Numbered from the stretch's first letter, positions 6,120-14,729 are shown. The stretch is 24,926 nt of DNA from Bacteroidales bacterium UBA3630 (GCA_002373995.1 DFLB01000034.1:1-24926); one strand, 5' to 3'. Notes: generated from the letters alone by a model not told the origin. Program-made: numbers and translations.

Positions 6120-8012
6120 ATGGAAGGATATTCTAAATCACCGCACGAGGAAAGGATAGAGATACTGAAATCCCTGATGCCTGAAGTTTTCGACGAGGGC
6201 AAAATTGATTTTGAAAAACTCAAAGCGACATTGGGTGAGGATGTCAATTTCTCCAATGAGCGTTATGTCCTCAATTGGGCGGGCAAAAGCGAGGCCTTCC
6301 ATATCATGCAGCGTCCGTCTTCAGCTACACTCATTCCATCTCGAGCTGAGTCCGTTGATTTCGACACCACACAAAACATTTTCATCGAGGGTGAAAACAT
6401 GGAGGTGCTGAAGGTGCTTCAAAAGAGTTACTTCGGCAAGGTAAAAATGATTTACATTGATCCACCATACAATACGGGCAACGACTCGTTTATCTATCCC
6501 GACAAGTTTTCCGAGACTAAAGAAGAATATCTGAAACGTGTGGGTGACAAAAACGAGGAGGGTTATATGACCCGCGAGGAAATGTTTCACAAGAACAGCC
6601 GCGAAAACGGCCAGTACCACAGCAACTGGCTCAATATGATGATGCCACGCCTCTATCTGGCAAAGAGCCTCTTGCGGGAAGATGGAGTTATCTTTATCAG
6701 CATTGACGATAATGAGGTGCACAACCTCCGGTTGTTGATGAATGAGATATTTGGGGAAGAAAATTTTGTGGCGCAATTCATTTGGGAGAAACGTGTTAAT
6801 CGAGAAAATCGCAACGAGGTTTCTGTTAGGCATGATTATGTTGTATGCTATTCGAAATATACAGAATCAGATGTAAAACGAATCATGCAGACCCCAATGA
6901 ATGAAAAAGCATTATCCAATTATTCCAATCCTGATAATGATCCGCGAGGGTTATGGAAATCTGACCCTGCACATGCCCAAGCTGGTCATGGTACCAAATC
7001 ACAGTTCTACACATTGATTGCACCTAATGGGAAACGACATGAATTACCTAGTGGAAGATGTTGGTTATATACAAAGGATGTAATGGATGCTGCTATCAAA
7101 GATAACCGAATATGGTTTGGTAAGGATGGAAATGGTGTCCCTCGAATTAAAACATTTCTGACATCAAAAGAAAGAGGATTAACACTAGAAACGATATTAT
7201 TTGCAAAGGATGCATCAACAAATGAAAAGGCAAAAAATGATTTAAAAGAATTGTTTGACGGAATTGCCGTTTTCGAGACACCTAAACCTGTTGAGTTAAT
7301 ATCCCTATTGGCACAAGTCGCATTAAAGGATGGATTAGTCTTAGATTTCTTTGCAGGGAGTTCTGCAACCGCTCATGCTGTAATGCAGTTGAACAAAGAG
7401 GATGGCGGCAATCGTCGTTTTATCTGTGTTCAGATGGCCGAGCCTTGTGACTCAAAAAGCGAGGCATATAAGGCTGGCTATTCTGACATCGCCGAGATTA
7501 GCAAGGAACGCATCCGCCGTGCAGGGGCAAAGTTGCGTGCTGAAGTAGAGTCAGAACGAGCACAAAAAGCCTCCGAACTCTCTTTTGACGACACAAATGA
7601 AACAGCCATGCCGGACTTTGGTTTTAAAGTTTTCCGTCTTGCCGACAGCAACTTCAAGCAATGGCGCGACTTTCGTGGTTCCGAACAGCAACAATGGCAG
7701 CAACAGTCCATCGACTTCATCAACCCCGTTGCCGAGAATGCCACCATCGACAACATTGTGTACGAATTGTTACTAAAGAACGGCAAGAGCCTCAACAGCA
7801 CTATAGAACATTCCGACAACATCTACAACATCAACTACGGCGAGTTAGTTCTATTGCTTGAGTCTGTCGACCAAGAGACAATAGACCACGTCCTCACCCT
7901 CCACCCTCAGAAAGTGATTGCCCTCGACAACCTCTTCTCCGGCAACGACCAACTGAAAACCAACACCGCCCTCCAACTCCGCGACGCTGGCATAGAATTT
8001 AAAACAATATAG
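6120..8012 (+). CDS. mod: Type III restriction-modification methyltransferase subunit (Mod)
   Basis: The 630-residue protein is a beta-class N6-adenine DNA methyltransferase with the Type III Mod layout. Catalytic motif IV DPPYNTG is at residues 114-120 and the AdoMet-binding motif DFFAGSS at 409-415, with the target-recognition region between them. The C-terminal part (about 430-630) matches the Mod region that contacts Res. Mod methylates one strand of an asymmetric site and supplies sequence recognition to the Mod-Res complex. The part from about 6790 to 7370 (residues ~224-417) is markedly more AT-rich than both ends of the gene, which fits exchange of the recognition domain. No simple-sequence repeat that would drive phase variation is evident. 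It is the first of six tightly spaced genes; the next starts two bases after its stop. Confidence 0.93.
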   Translation: MEGYSKSPHEERIEILKSLMPEVFDEGKIDFEKLKATLGEDVNFSNERYVLNWAGKSEAFHIMQRPSSATLIPSRAESVDFDTTQNIFIEGENMEVLKVLQKSYFGKVKMIYIDPPYNTGNDSFIYPDKFSETKEEYLKRVGDKNEEGYMTREEMFHKNSRENGQYHSNWLNMMMPRLYLAKSLLREDGVIFISIDDNEVHNLRLLMNEIFGEENFVAQFIWEKRVNRENRNEVSVRHDYVVCYSKYTESDVKRIMQTPMNEKALSNYSNPDNDPRGLWKSDPAHAQAGHGTKSQFYTLIAPNGKRHELPSGRCWLYTKDVMDAAIKDNRIWFGKDGNGVPRIKTFLTSKERGLTLETILFAKDASTNEKAKNDLKELFDGIAVFETPKPVELISLLAQVALKDGLVLDFFAGSSATAHAVMQLNKEDGGNRRFICVQMAEPCDSKSEAYKAGYSDIAEISKERIRRAGAKLRAEVESERAQKASELSFDDTNETAMPDFGFKVFRLADSNFKQWRDFRGSEQQQWQQQSIDFINPVAENATIDNIVYELLLKNGKSLNSTIEHSDNIYNINYGELVLLLESVDQETIDHVLTLHPQKVIALDNLFSGNDQLKTNTALQLRDAGIEFKTI

Positions 8013-8014
8013 AT

Positions 8015-8425
8015 ATGTTGCCGGCAAAAATAGTAAAAGAGCGAGAGCAAAAGCTCCTTGATATCCAAGATGATGTTCTAAAGGGAGGCATATGCGTTCA
8101 GGATTGGACAACTTTCCAATTAGAAAATGCATATATTTCCTATATCGCTGGCGCAAGCTTGGCCTGTGTTGTAATGTGTCAGGCTTCAATCGAATCTTTT
8201 ATTCGGGATGATGAACATTTAGACAATCGAAGTTTCTATGATTTAATCGAAGCTTCATCATACGATGAAACGACAAAACAGAAACTACATAAATTAAGGT
8301 CTTACAGAAATAGTTGGGCTCATGTGGACAATGAAAAACAGATTAATTATGCCGAGTTAGATGAGATGGCTCTTTTCGCGTACAGATTAGCAATGGAGAT
8401 CTTTCATTATTACCCTTTCGTATAA
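8015..8425 (+). CDS. small HEPN-like protein inside the Type III operon
   Basis: The product has 136 residues and is predicted mostly helical. The key feature is RNSWAH at residues 98-103, which fits the RNxxxH (Rx4H) motif of HEPN domains, the active site of many metal-independent RNases in toxin-antitoxin and phage-defence systems. The preceding helix ACVVMCQASIESFIRDD (about 50-66) has the acidic residue expected in the first helix of the HEPN fold. There is no signal peptide. It starts two bases after mod stops. A role as an RNA-cutting effector or a dimerising helper is an inference from the motif; the wider similarity to known families is weak, and a non-catalytic helical protein such as a DUF4145-like one is possible. 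Confidence 0.6.
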   Translation: MLPAKIVKEREQKLLDIQDDVLKGGICVQDWTTFQLENAYISYIAGASLACVVMCQASIESFIRDDEHLDNRSFYDLIEASSYDETTKQKLHKLRSYRNSWAHVDNEKQINYAELDEMALFAYRLAMEIFHYYPFV

Positions 8426-8442
8426 GATAAAACCATGTATAG

Positions 8443-9447
8443 ATGGATAATACGTATTTTATATTAACGAACAAACCAATTGCGATTGAAAGGTTACATA
8501 TTTGTACCTGGGATTTCAATAATTCCAAGGCGGCTATAGAAATTGGTATTGAGTTTTCCGCAACGCCGTATTCGAAAGATGTTGCATTCAAATTATCTTT
8601 GCCGTTTTTAAAAGAGACAGATACTGCGATTTGCTTAATGGACTCCCTCGTTAGAGATGACGATAATAGCAAATTCATTTTTAACGACACCATTAAAGCA
8701 AACAAGCCAATAAAAGGCGATAAAAGAAATGGGTCAATCATTGAATTCCAATCACGCACTCTGTCTATTTTACCAATAAAGGAAGTAACTATCGAAAATG
8801 GGGTATGCTCTTTTATGGTTAAAGATATTAATCAGAGTTTAAAAAACTATATTCGATTACTAATTAAAACTGACATTTCATATTTAGCAGTAATTCGAAA
8901 TGGGATAACCAGGAAAACATACATTTACGATATTAAGATAAATGAGAAAAGAAATCTCCCTAACAAAATAAATGATTTATTAAATCAGAGTTATATAATT
9001 TGCAATTCAATAAAGTCATGTTTCTGTTTTCATGTAATTCCAAGTAATTATAACATTTCATATTTGGATGGCTCTAAACTAAAGAACATCCGCATGCTTG
9101 AAGCCGATGCCTTTAATAGGTATCTTCCAATAGATAAAGAAATGAAGCAGGACGACTGTATAATTGTGTTCAACAAAGACTCAAATGCTTCCGATAGTAG
9201 TTATTCCTTTTTTTCAGAATTCGAACAAGAAACAATCGGAAACAAACAAATCATCTTGGCTATAGCCGCAAATATCGCATGTAGTTTATTATTTGGCATC
9301 TATACATTAAGAAATTGGGTCAGTGGTGACAACTGGTATGATTTTTTCCCTTGGGAATTTGGTGTCGCCATAATAATTCTTGTGATTTTTATACTGTATC
9401 TATTTGTTCCTTGGAGAAAGCTTGAAGATTTTCTCTCATTAAAATAG
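8443..9447 (+). CDS. unrecognised protein with two C-terminal membrane helices
   Basis: I do not recognise this 334-residue protein. The first ~265 residues look soluble and rich in alternating beta-strand patterns (for example IAIERLHICTWDF and AAIEIGIEFSATP), with no signal peptide. The C-terminus holds two hydrophobic helices, about residues 269-290 (ILAIAANIACSLLFGIYTL) and 305-324 (WEFGVAIIILVIFILYLFV), joined by a short aromatic-rich loop, then a basic PWRKLEDFLSLK tail. The plausible layout is a large cytoplasmic sensor or binding domain tethered to the inner membrane. The gene is among the most AT-rich in the window and starts 17 bases after the HEPN gene. Membrane effectors are common in abortive defence systems, but here that is only a suggestion from context. 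Confidence 0.7.
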   Translation: MDNTYFILTNKPIAIERLHICTWDFNNSKAAIEIGIEFSATPYSKDVAFKLSLPFLKETDTAICLMDSLVRDDDNSKFIFNDTIKANKPIKGDKRNGSIIEFQSRTLSILPIKEVTIENGVCSFMVKDINQSLKNYIRLLIKTDISYLAVIRNGITRKTYIYDIKINEKRNLPNKINDLLNQSYIICNSIKSCFCFHVIPSNYNISYLDGSKLKNIRMLEADAFNRYLPIDKEMKQDDCIIVFNKDSNASDSSYSFFSEFEQETIGNKQIILAIAANIACSLLFGIYTLRNWVSGDNWYDFFPWEFGVAIIILVIFILYLFVPWRKLEDFLSLK

Positions 9448-9453
9448 TTAATT

Positions 9454-10956
9454 ATGAAAGCACTATTAGATACAAATATTATTATTCACAGAGAAGCCAG
9501 TAGGGTAATCTCTCAAGACATTGGCATTCTCTATCGTTGGCTTGACCGAGGGAAATATACGAAGTGTATTCATTCCATCACAATAGATGAAATAAAGAAG
9601 AATTCAAACAAGGACACGGTTGATGCGTTTCTTGTAAAAATGGATAGTTATGAAGTTATTGAAATACCGTCGCCACTACAGCCTGAAGTTAAATCGATCT
9701 CGGAAAGAATCGATGTGACTCAAAATGATAGGAATGACACAATGCTGCTAAACGAGGTGTTCGTTGGTCGCGTGGACATTCTGATAACAGAAGATAAAAA
9801 GATACATAAAAAAGCCTCGGAACTCGGCATTGAAAACAAGGTGTTCTCTATTGACTCATTTTTAGAGAAAGTCTTTGCCGAGCATCCTGACTTAGTGAAC
9901 TACAAAGTCCTTAATGTTCAGAAATTGAAGTTTGGACGAATCAACCTGAACGACACATTTTTTGACAGTTTGAAGGAAGACTATCCAGGATTTGACAAAT
10001 GGTTTTTTAAGAAATACGATGATGAGGCATACATTACCGTTAATTCAAATAATGGCATGTTACTCTCATTTTTATACCTTAAGGTTGAAGATAAGGATGA
10101 AGACTATTCAAGTGTAAATCCAATATTGCCTCCAAAGAAAAGGTTAAAGATAGGTACTTTTAAGGTGATCAATAACGGATTTCGACTTGGAGAGCGTTTC
10201 TTGAAGATTATATTTGACAATGCCTTGAAAAATCATGTTGAGGAAATATATGTAACAATATTTGACAAGCGAGACGAACAAAAACGGCTTATTGATTTAT
10301 TAGAGCAATGGGGCTTTGTTTTTTGGGGAATGAAAGGGGGGGAACGTTTGTATGTTCGAGACTTTCATCCTTCTATGAACATAAATAATTTAAGGAACAC
10401 CTATCCCTATGTCAAAGCGACACAAAACACATACTTGGTTCCAATATATCCTGACTACCATACTGAATTGCTACCAGACTCCATCTTAAACACCGAATCC
10501 CCAGAGGAGTTTATCGAAGATTTCCCTCACCGTAATGGTATTGGCAAAGTATATGTGTCCCGTGCACTACCACCACATCCACAAAAAGGTGATTTGCTGG
10601 TGTTTTATCGCACTGGTGGGTATTATAAAAGCGTGGTAACCACATTAGGTGTTGTGGAAGAAATACAGACTGGTTTCAATAATGAGGATGAGTTTGTTAA
10701 TTATTGCAGAAAGGGGAGCGTTTTCCCCGAACATCAGCTGCATGAAATGTGGAAATATCGTGCAGATAAACCATTTGTCGTGAAATTCCTATACCTATAT
10801 TCTTTTCCTCATAGAATCAATATGAAAGAATTGATTGATTTAAAAGTTTTGGCAGGTGTGAATGATGCCCCAAGAGGTTTTAAGCCAATCACTGTAGAAC
10901 AATTTAATACAATTATAAAGGAGACTAAAAGCGATGGTAGTTTTATTATCCATTAA
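9454..10956 (+). CDS. PIN nuclease - GNAT - PUA-like three-domain protein
   Basis: The 500-residue product appears to join three domains. Residues 1-140 are a PIN domain with the acidic residues in order: Asp6 (LLDTNIII), Glu46 (ITIDEIKK), Asp95 (DRNDTMLLN) and Asp114 (LITEDKKI), which supports a metal-dependent RNase. Residues ~150-305 look like a GNAT acetyltransferase: the acetyl-CoA loop pattern RLGERFLKIIFDNA (244-257) is followed by EEIYVTIF and a final strand near GFVFWG. Residues ~325-490 resemble an EVE/ASCH-type PUA-like fold (HRNGIGKVYVSRALPPHPQKGDLLVFYRTGG...LGVVEEI), a class that reads modified bases. The gene starts six bases after the membrane protein gene and overlaps the ASCH gene by 23 bases. 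Domain borders are estimates from motifs; the PIN call is firm, the other two moderate. Confidence 0.75.
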   Translation: MKALLDTNIIIHREASRVISQDIGILYRWLDRGKYTKCIHSITIDEIKKNSNKDTVDAFLVKMDSYEVIEIPSPLQPEVKSISERIDVTQNDRNDTMLLNEVFVGRVDILITEDKKIHKKASELGIENKVFSIDSFLEKVFAEHPDLVNYKVLNVQKLKFGRINLNDTFFDSLKEDYPGFDKWFFKKYDDEAYITVNSNNGMLLSFLYLKVEDKDEDYSSVNPILPPKKRLKIGTFKVINNGFRLGERFLKIIFDNALKNHVEEIYVTIFDKRDEQKRLIDLLEQWGFVFWGMKGGERLYVRDFHPSMNINNLRNTYPYVKATQNTYLVPIYPDYHTELLPDSILNTESPEEFIEDFPHRNGIGKVYVSRALPPHPQKGDLLVFYRTGGYYKSVVTTLGVVEEIQTGFNNEDEFVNYCRKGSVFPEHQLHEMWKYRADKPFVVKFLYLYSFPHRINMKELIDLKVLAGVNDAPRGFKPITVEQFNTIIKETKSDGSFIIH

Positions 10957-11311
10957 GCCAGAATACGCTGATAAAATATTCTCTGGGAAGAAGAAGTTTG
11001 AATTTCGGAAATCGATATTTAAGAATACCGACATTGAGAAGGTCGTTGTATATGCCTCTTCTCCTGTCCAGAAAGTAATAGGAGAATTCACTATTGCGGA
11101 TATCCTTAATGACGATATTGAAAAGATCTGGAACAAGACCGCGCACTATTCTGGAATAACAAAAGATTTCTATCTTTCCTATTTCGCTAACAAAGAAAAG
11201 GCTTATGCAATTAAAATTGGAAAAACAAAACGGTATCGTCAAGCTCGTAATTTGAGTGATTATAACCTCCGATTTGCGCCACAGTCCTTTGCCTATATAC
11301 CCACAATATGA
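10934..11311 (+). CDS. ASCH-domain protein
   Basis: The 125-residue protein opens with the ASCH signature LLSIKPEYADKIFSGKKKFEFRK (residues 4-26 in two parts: a strand, then G18, K19/K20, E23 and R25), the Gx(K)xxExR pattern lining the ligand cleft of this PUA-superfamily fold. ASCH domains are thought to bind RNA or nucleotides, and related EVE and YTH folds read modified bases. The start at 10934 overlaps the previous gene by 23 bases, and the stop overlaps the res start as ATGA. Such tight coupling with res argues for a shared function, for example recognising modified nucleic acid or restraining the upstream PIN enzyme. Function is inferred, the fold assignment is good. Confidence 0.8.
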   Translation: MVVLLSIKPEYADKIFSGKKKFEFRKSIFKNTDIEKVVVYASSPVQKVIGEFTIADILNDDIEKIWNKTAHYSGITKDFYLSYFANKEKAYAIKIGKTKRYRQARNLSDYNLRFAPQSFAYIPTI

Positions 11312-13950
11312 AACTCTCTTTTGAATCCAACTTGTCGTATCAACAAGAAGCCATACAGTCTGTTGTGGGGTTATTTGAAGGGCAGAATATTGAAGATTCT
11401 GGTTATTCATACAACCTCGCTGGTTCTCTCAATATGGTTGACGGTATCGCCAACAAACTGGTATTGTCAGACGAGCAATTATTGAGAAATCTGCAAGGCG
11501 TACAGGAGCAAAATGAATTGCCCAAATCCGAAGCGTTGGATGGCATGCACTTCTCTGTTGAGATGGAAACCGGTACTGGAAAAACATACGTCTATCTTCG
11601 CACCATCTATGAACTCAACCGCAAGTACGGATTCAAAAAGTATGTTATTGTTGTCCCATCCATCGCCATACGCGAAGGCGTGTTGAAGAACTTACAAATC
11701 ACACACGAACATTTCCAAACACTATATGACAATACGCCTGTCCATTACTATGTTTACGACAGCAGCCACATATCAAAATTACGAGGGTTCGCTACTGGCG
11801 ACAACATAGAGATACTTGTTATCAATATAGATGCCTTTGCCAAAGATGAAAATATCATCAATAAACCCAACGACCGATTGAACGGACAAGAGCCAATCCG
11901 CTTCATCCAATCCGTCAATCCGATTGTTATTGTGGACGAGCCTCAAAATATGGAGTCGGAAAAACGAATTGCAGCAATCCAGAACCTCAATCCGCTTTGT
12001 ACATTACGCTATTCCGCTACACATCGCAACCGCTACAATCTCGTGTATAGCCTCAATCCCGTTAAAGCGTATGATTTGGGACTGGTCAAACAGATTGAGG
12101 TCGATTCCGTCATGGAAGAGAACTCGCTCAATGGCGCATTCATTGCATTAGAAAGTATTACTCCGCAAAAGACGAGAGTAACAGCAAAACTGACCATAGA
12201 TCAAAATACGAAAGACGGTGTAAAACAAAAGACTGCCACTGTTCGTACAGGAGACGACCTATACAACCTCTCAAATGAACGAGAAATATACCGAAACGGA
12301 TATATCGTGGAAGAGATTGATGCTTCCAATGGCTGCGTAGTCTTTAGTGGAGGAGAAACATTATATGTGGGAGAAAAACATGACGACCAAAACGATGAGG
12401 TAATGCGATTCCAAATGCGTAGGACAATAGAAGAGCACCTGCGCAAGGAACTACGCTTGAACAAACTCGGCATAAAGGTATTGTCTTTGTTTTTCATTGA
12501 CCGTGTAGCCAACTACCGTTCCTACGATGAGAAAGGCAATGTTTTGTATGGCAAATTTGCTCAATGGTTTGAAGAAATATACAATGAACTCATACAGCAG
12601 CCGATTTTTCAGTCTTTGAACAAGTATTCTATAGAGCAAATACATAACGGATATTTCTCACAAGACAAGAAAGGCCATATCAAGGATACAAATGGTGAGA
12701 CACAGGCAGATAATGACACCTACAACCTCATTATGAAGGACAAAGAGACGCTGTTGGACATGAATAATCCATTACGGTTTATCTTTTCTCATACAGCCCT
12801 TCGTGAAGGTTGGGATAACCCCAATGTTTTTCAGATTTGCACACTCAATGAGACCAAGTCGGACATAAAGAAGCGACAGGAGATAGGTCGTGGATTACGC
12901 CTTGCCGTAAATCAGGAGGGAATACGCGTCCGGGACAAAAACATCAACCGTCTGACCGTTGTTGCAAATGAGTCATACAACGATTTCGCCAAAGCGTTGC
13001 AGACTGAATTACAAGAGGATTGTGGTGTGGACTTTACCGGTCGCATAAAACCCAAGCGAGACCGTGTGACTGTTCAATACCGCAAAGGATTTGAAGCAGA
13101 TCCAGCGTTTCTTGAGATATGGGAAAAACTGAAAGGTAAAACGACATATCGGGTAAAATATGACACGGCTGTATTAATTCAAAATGCAGCCAAAGCTGTT
13201 AAAGAGATTCCCGTAATCAATGCACCGTCAGTGCGCTCCGTGAAAACCGAGGTTATCCTTTCTAACGAAGGTGTATCCGCAAACTATAAGGGAGATAAAT
13301 TATCTAAAGCCAAATCGGATTATGTCATTCCTGACTACTTGAATTACATACAAAATCGTACAGAACTCACTCGTTCCACTATATACGAAATACTCAATAG
13401 GTCAGGACGCCTGCAAGACATCTCCACCAATCCTCAGTTCTTCATGGACTCCGCCGTCTCAGCAATTCGACGTGTCCTTTATGACTTGATGATTGATGGT
13501 ATAGAATATCGTCGCATAAGTGGAGCTGAATACGAGATGCGCTTATTCAAGGATTCCGACTTGGAAATATACCTAAATGATTTTACATTTAAAGTCAACC
13601 AGTCGGACAAAACCATTTACGAGAACTACATCCCCTTAGATTCGACTGTCGAAAGCCGCTTCGCTCAAGACTGCGAAAATAGCGACCAAATAAAGTTATA
13701 CTTCAAGTTGCCGGAATGGTTCAAGATACCCACACCGATTGGCAGTTACAACCCAGACTGGGCTGTCGTCTTTGAAGACGACAAACGTATCTATTTTGTC
13801 GCAGAAACAAAAGACACTGGGACATCCACTATTGATCTGAATAAACTGCACCCAAGCGAAAAACAAAAGATAAAGTGCGGTATTGCCAATTTCAGAATAA
13901 TAGATGGTATCGAGTATCGTGTAGTAAAAAAAGTGAGCGATTTAATTTAA
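11308..13950 (+). CDS. res: Type III restriction enzyme helicase-nuclease subunit (Res)
   Basis: At 880 residues this is a full-length Type III Res subunit. Superfamily 2 helicase motifs are in order: Walker A TGTGKT (88-93), motif II DEPQ (210-213), LREGWDNP (498-505) and motif VI QEIGRGLRL (524-532). The C-terminal PD-(D/E)XK nuclease is visible as NPDWAVVF with Asp817 and AETKD with Glu833 and Lys835, so both ATPase and nuclease residues are intact. With Mod it should travel along DNA from unmethylated sites and cut on meeting a second complex. It starts within the ASCH stop codon (ATGA). Unlike the usual mod-res pair, four genes lie between the two subunits. It has no frameshift or early stop. 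Confidence 0.95.
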   Translation: MKLSFESNLSYQQEAIQSVVGLFEGQNIEDSGYSYNLAGSLNMVDGIANKLVLSDEQLLRNLQGVQEQNELPKSEALDGMHFSVEMETGTGKTYVYLRTIYELNRKYGFKKYVIVVPSIAIREGVLKNLQITHEHFQTLYDNTPVHYYVYDSSHISKLRGFATGDNIEILVINIDAFAKDENIINKPNDRLNGQEPIRFIQSVNPIVIVDEPQNMESEKRIAAIQNLNPLCTLRYSATHRNRYNLVYSLNPVKAYDLGLVKQIEVDSVMEENSLNGAFIALESITPQKTRVTAKLTIDQNTKDGVKQKTATVRTGDDLYNLSNEREIYRNGYIVEEIDASNGCVVFSGGETLYVGEKHDDQNDEVMRFQMRRTIEEHLRKELRLNKLGIKVLSLFFIDRVANYRSYDEKGNVLYGKFAQWFEEIYNELIQQPIFQSLNKYSIEQIHNGYFSQDKKGHIKDTNGETQADNDTYNLIMKDKETLLDMNNPLRFIFSHTALREGWDNPNVFQICTLNETKSDIKKRQEIGRGLRLAVNQEGIRVRDKNINRLTVVANESYNDFAKALQTELQEDCGVDFTGRIKPKRDRVTVQYRKGFEADPAFLEIWEKLKGKTTYRVKYDTAVLIQNAAKAVKEIPVINAPSVRSVKTEVILSNEGVSANYKGDKLSKAKSDYVIPDYLNYIQNRTELTRSTIYEILNRSGRLQDISTNPQFFMDSAVSAIRRVLYDLMIDGIEYRRISGAEYEMRLFKDSDLEIYLNDFTFKVNQSDKTIYENYIPLDSTVESRFAQDCENSDQIKLYFKLPEWFKIPTPIGSYNPDWAVVFEDDKRIYFVAETKDTGTSTIDLNKLHPSEKQKIKCGIANFRIIDGIEYRVVKKVSDLI

Positions 13951-13972
13951 TAAATCATATTACATTCATAAA

Positions 13973-14134
13973 ATGAAAACAAAATTTTTTGAACAATATA
14001 CACTGTCGGATAATGAAATAAGGGATATACTTGAAAATGGTATACTGGTATTCGACACAAATGTGCTGTTAAATCTATATAGTTACACCAAATCCACAAA
14101 AGAAAAGGTATTAAAGATAAAGATGAGTATATAA
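13973..14134 (+). pseudogene. truncated PIN-like gene, N-terminal remnant
   Basis: An ATG at 13973 opens a frame of 53 codons. Its residues ILVFDTNVLLNLYSYTKST (about 24-42) match the first strand and active-site aspartate of the PIN-like family that begins FDTNVLLNLY and is normally several hundred residues long. The frame then stops inside a 12-bp tandem repeat; traces of continued coding (NEYVNEGYW) appear in another frame before further stops. It begins 22 bases after res ends, so it was probably once the next gene of the same operon and has been deleted down to its N-terminus. Confidence 0.65.
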
Positions 14135-14158
14135 ATGAGTATGTAAATGAGTATGTAA
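14123..14158. repeat. three copies of a 12-bp tandem repeat
   Basis: The units are ATGAGTATATAA (14123-14134) and two copies of ATGAGTATGTAA (14135-14146, 14147-14158). The array sits exactly where the PIN-like remnant loses its frame, so it may mark a deletion or replication-slippage junction. Confidence 0.8.
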
Positions 14159-14224
14159 ATGAAGGCTACTGGTAAATACTGGAACAAAAACATATATTAG
14201 TGCCCAGATTGAACTAAAGAAAAG

Positions 14225-14602
14225 ATGAAGCAAGAAAATACAAACCAGCATGTCGTTATCAAGAATATGCAAGGCGAAGTAATCGCCCGACTTGGGGAGG
14301 AGCAAGGCTGCACCGACGACCTCAGCACAGCATACCTCGACGAGTTGGACCTGAGCAATGCCGACCTTGAAGGTGCCGACCTCTCCGATGCCTATATTGG
14401 ATTCTGCGACCTTACTGGCGCCAACCTGCGCAATGTCGATTTAAGCAATGCCACGATAGAATGCTGCAAGGTGAAGGATGCCGATTTCTCTGGCGCCGAC
14501 CTCAGTGGTGCCGAAATAGACAGTACAACCGACATCTGTCTGGACGCCATCATCGACGACGAAACGGTCCTCCCTGCGCGACATAGCCCCTCATACATGT
14601 AA
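14225..14602 (+). CDS. pentapeptide-repeat protein
   Basis: The 125-residue product has an N-terminal part of about 35 residues (MKQENTNQHVVIKNMQGEVIARLGE), then repeats of the A(D/N)LxX form: LDELDLSNADLEGADLSDA, TGANLRNVDLSNA and later DADFSGADLSGAE (about residues 38-100). Such repeats fold as a right-handed quadrilateral beta helix. Some members mimic DNA and protect gyrase, but most have no known role, and this one is short. Base composition is close to that of the chromosome flanks rather than the AT-rich island. No TAnnTTTG box is seen just upstream. No partner is suggested by context. Confidence 0.8.
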   Translation: MKQENTNQHVVIKNMQGEVIARLGEEQGCTDDLSTAYLDELDLSNADLEGADLSDAYIGFCDLTGANLRNVDLSNATIECCKVKDADFSGADLSGAEIDSTTDICLDAIIDDETVLPARHSPSYM

Positions 14603-14627
14603 GAATCAATTGGCGATTAGGCAAGGG

Positions 14628-14729
14628 ATAGACTTCTTGGCCATAAACGTGCCGGAGCTGGGGCACACCTGTATGCATCCGCTGTGCGGAGGTGATATTT
14701 TTCAACAGAAGTACTATCGATATCCATGA
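14628..14729 (+). pseudogene. fragment of an AraC-type regulator gene (N-terminal region)
   Basis: The frame reads IDFLAINVPELGHTCMHPLCGGD and stops at 14727. It aligns with residues 3-30 of the intact AraC regulator at 16031 (IDFL...FLAMNAPELGHTCMHLLCRAG). A 27-base stretch is identical between 14651-14677 and 16078-16104; outside it the two differ and the fragment lacks about 20 bases. There is no start codon in place and no HTH domain. It is a decayed copy of a related regulator, left on the other side of the ATPase gene. Confidence 0.75.

Noticed and set aside
6120..6420. phase-variation repeat in the 5' part of mod
   Set aside because: Phase-variable Type III mod genes carry tetra- or pentanucleotide repeats or long homopolymers; none is seen.
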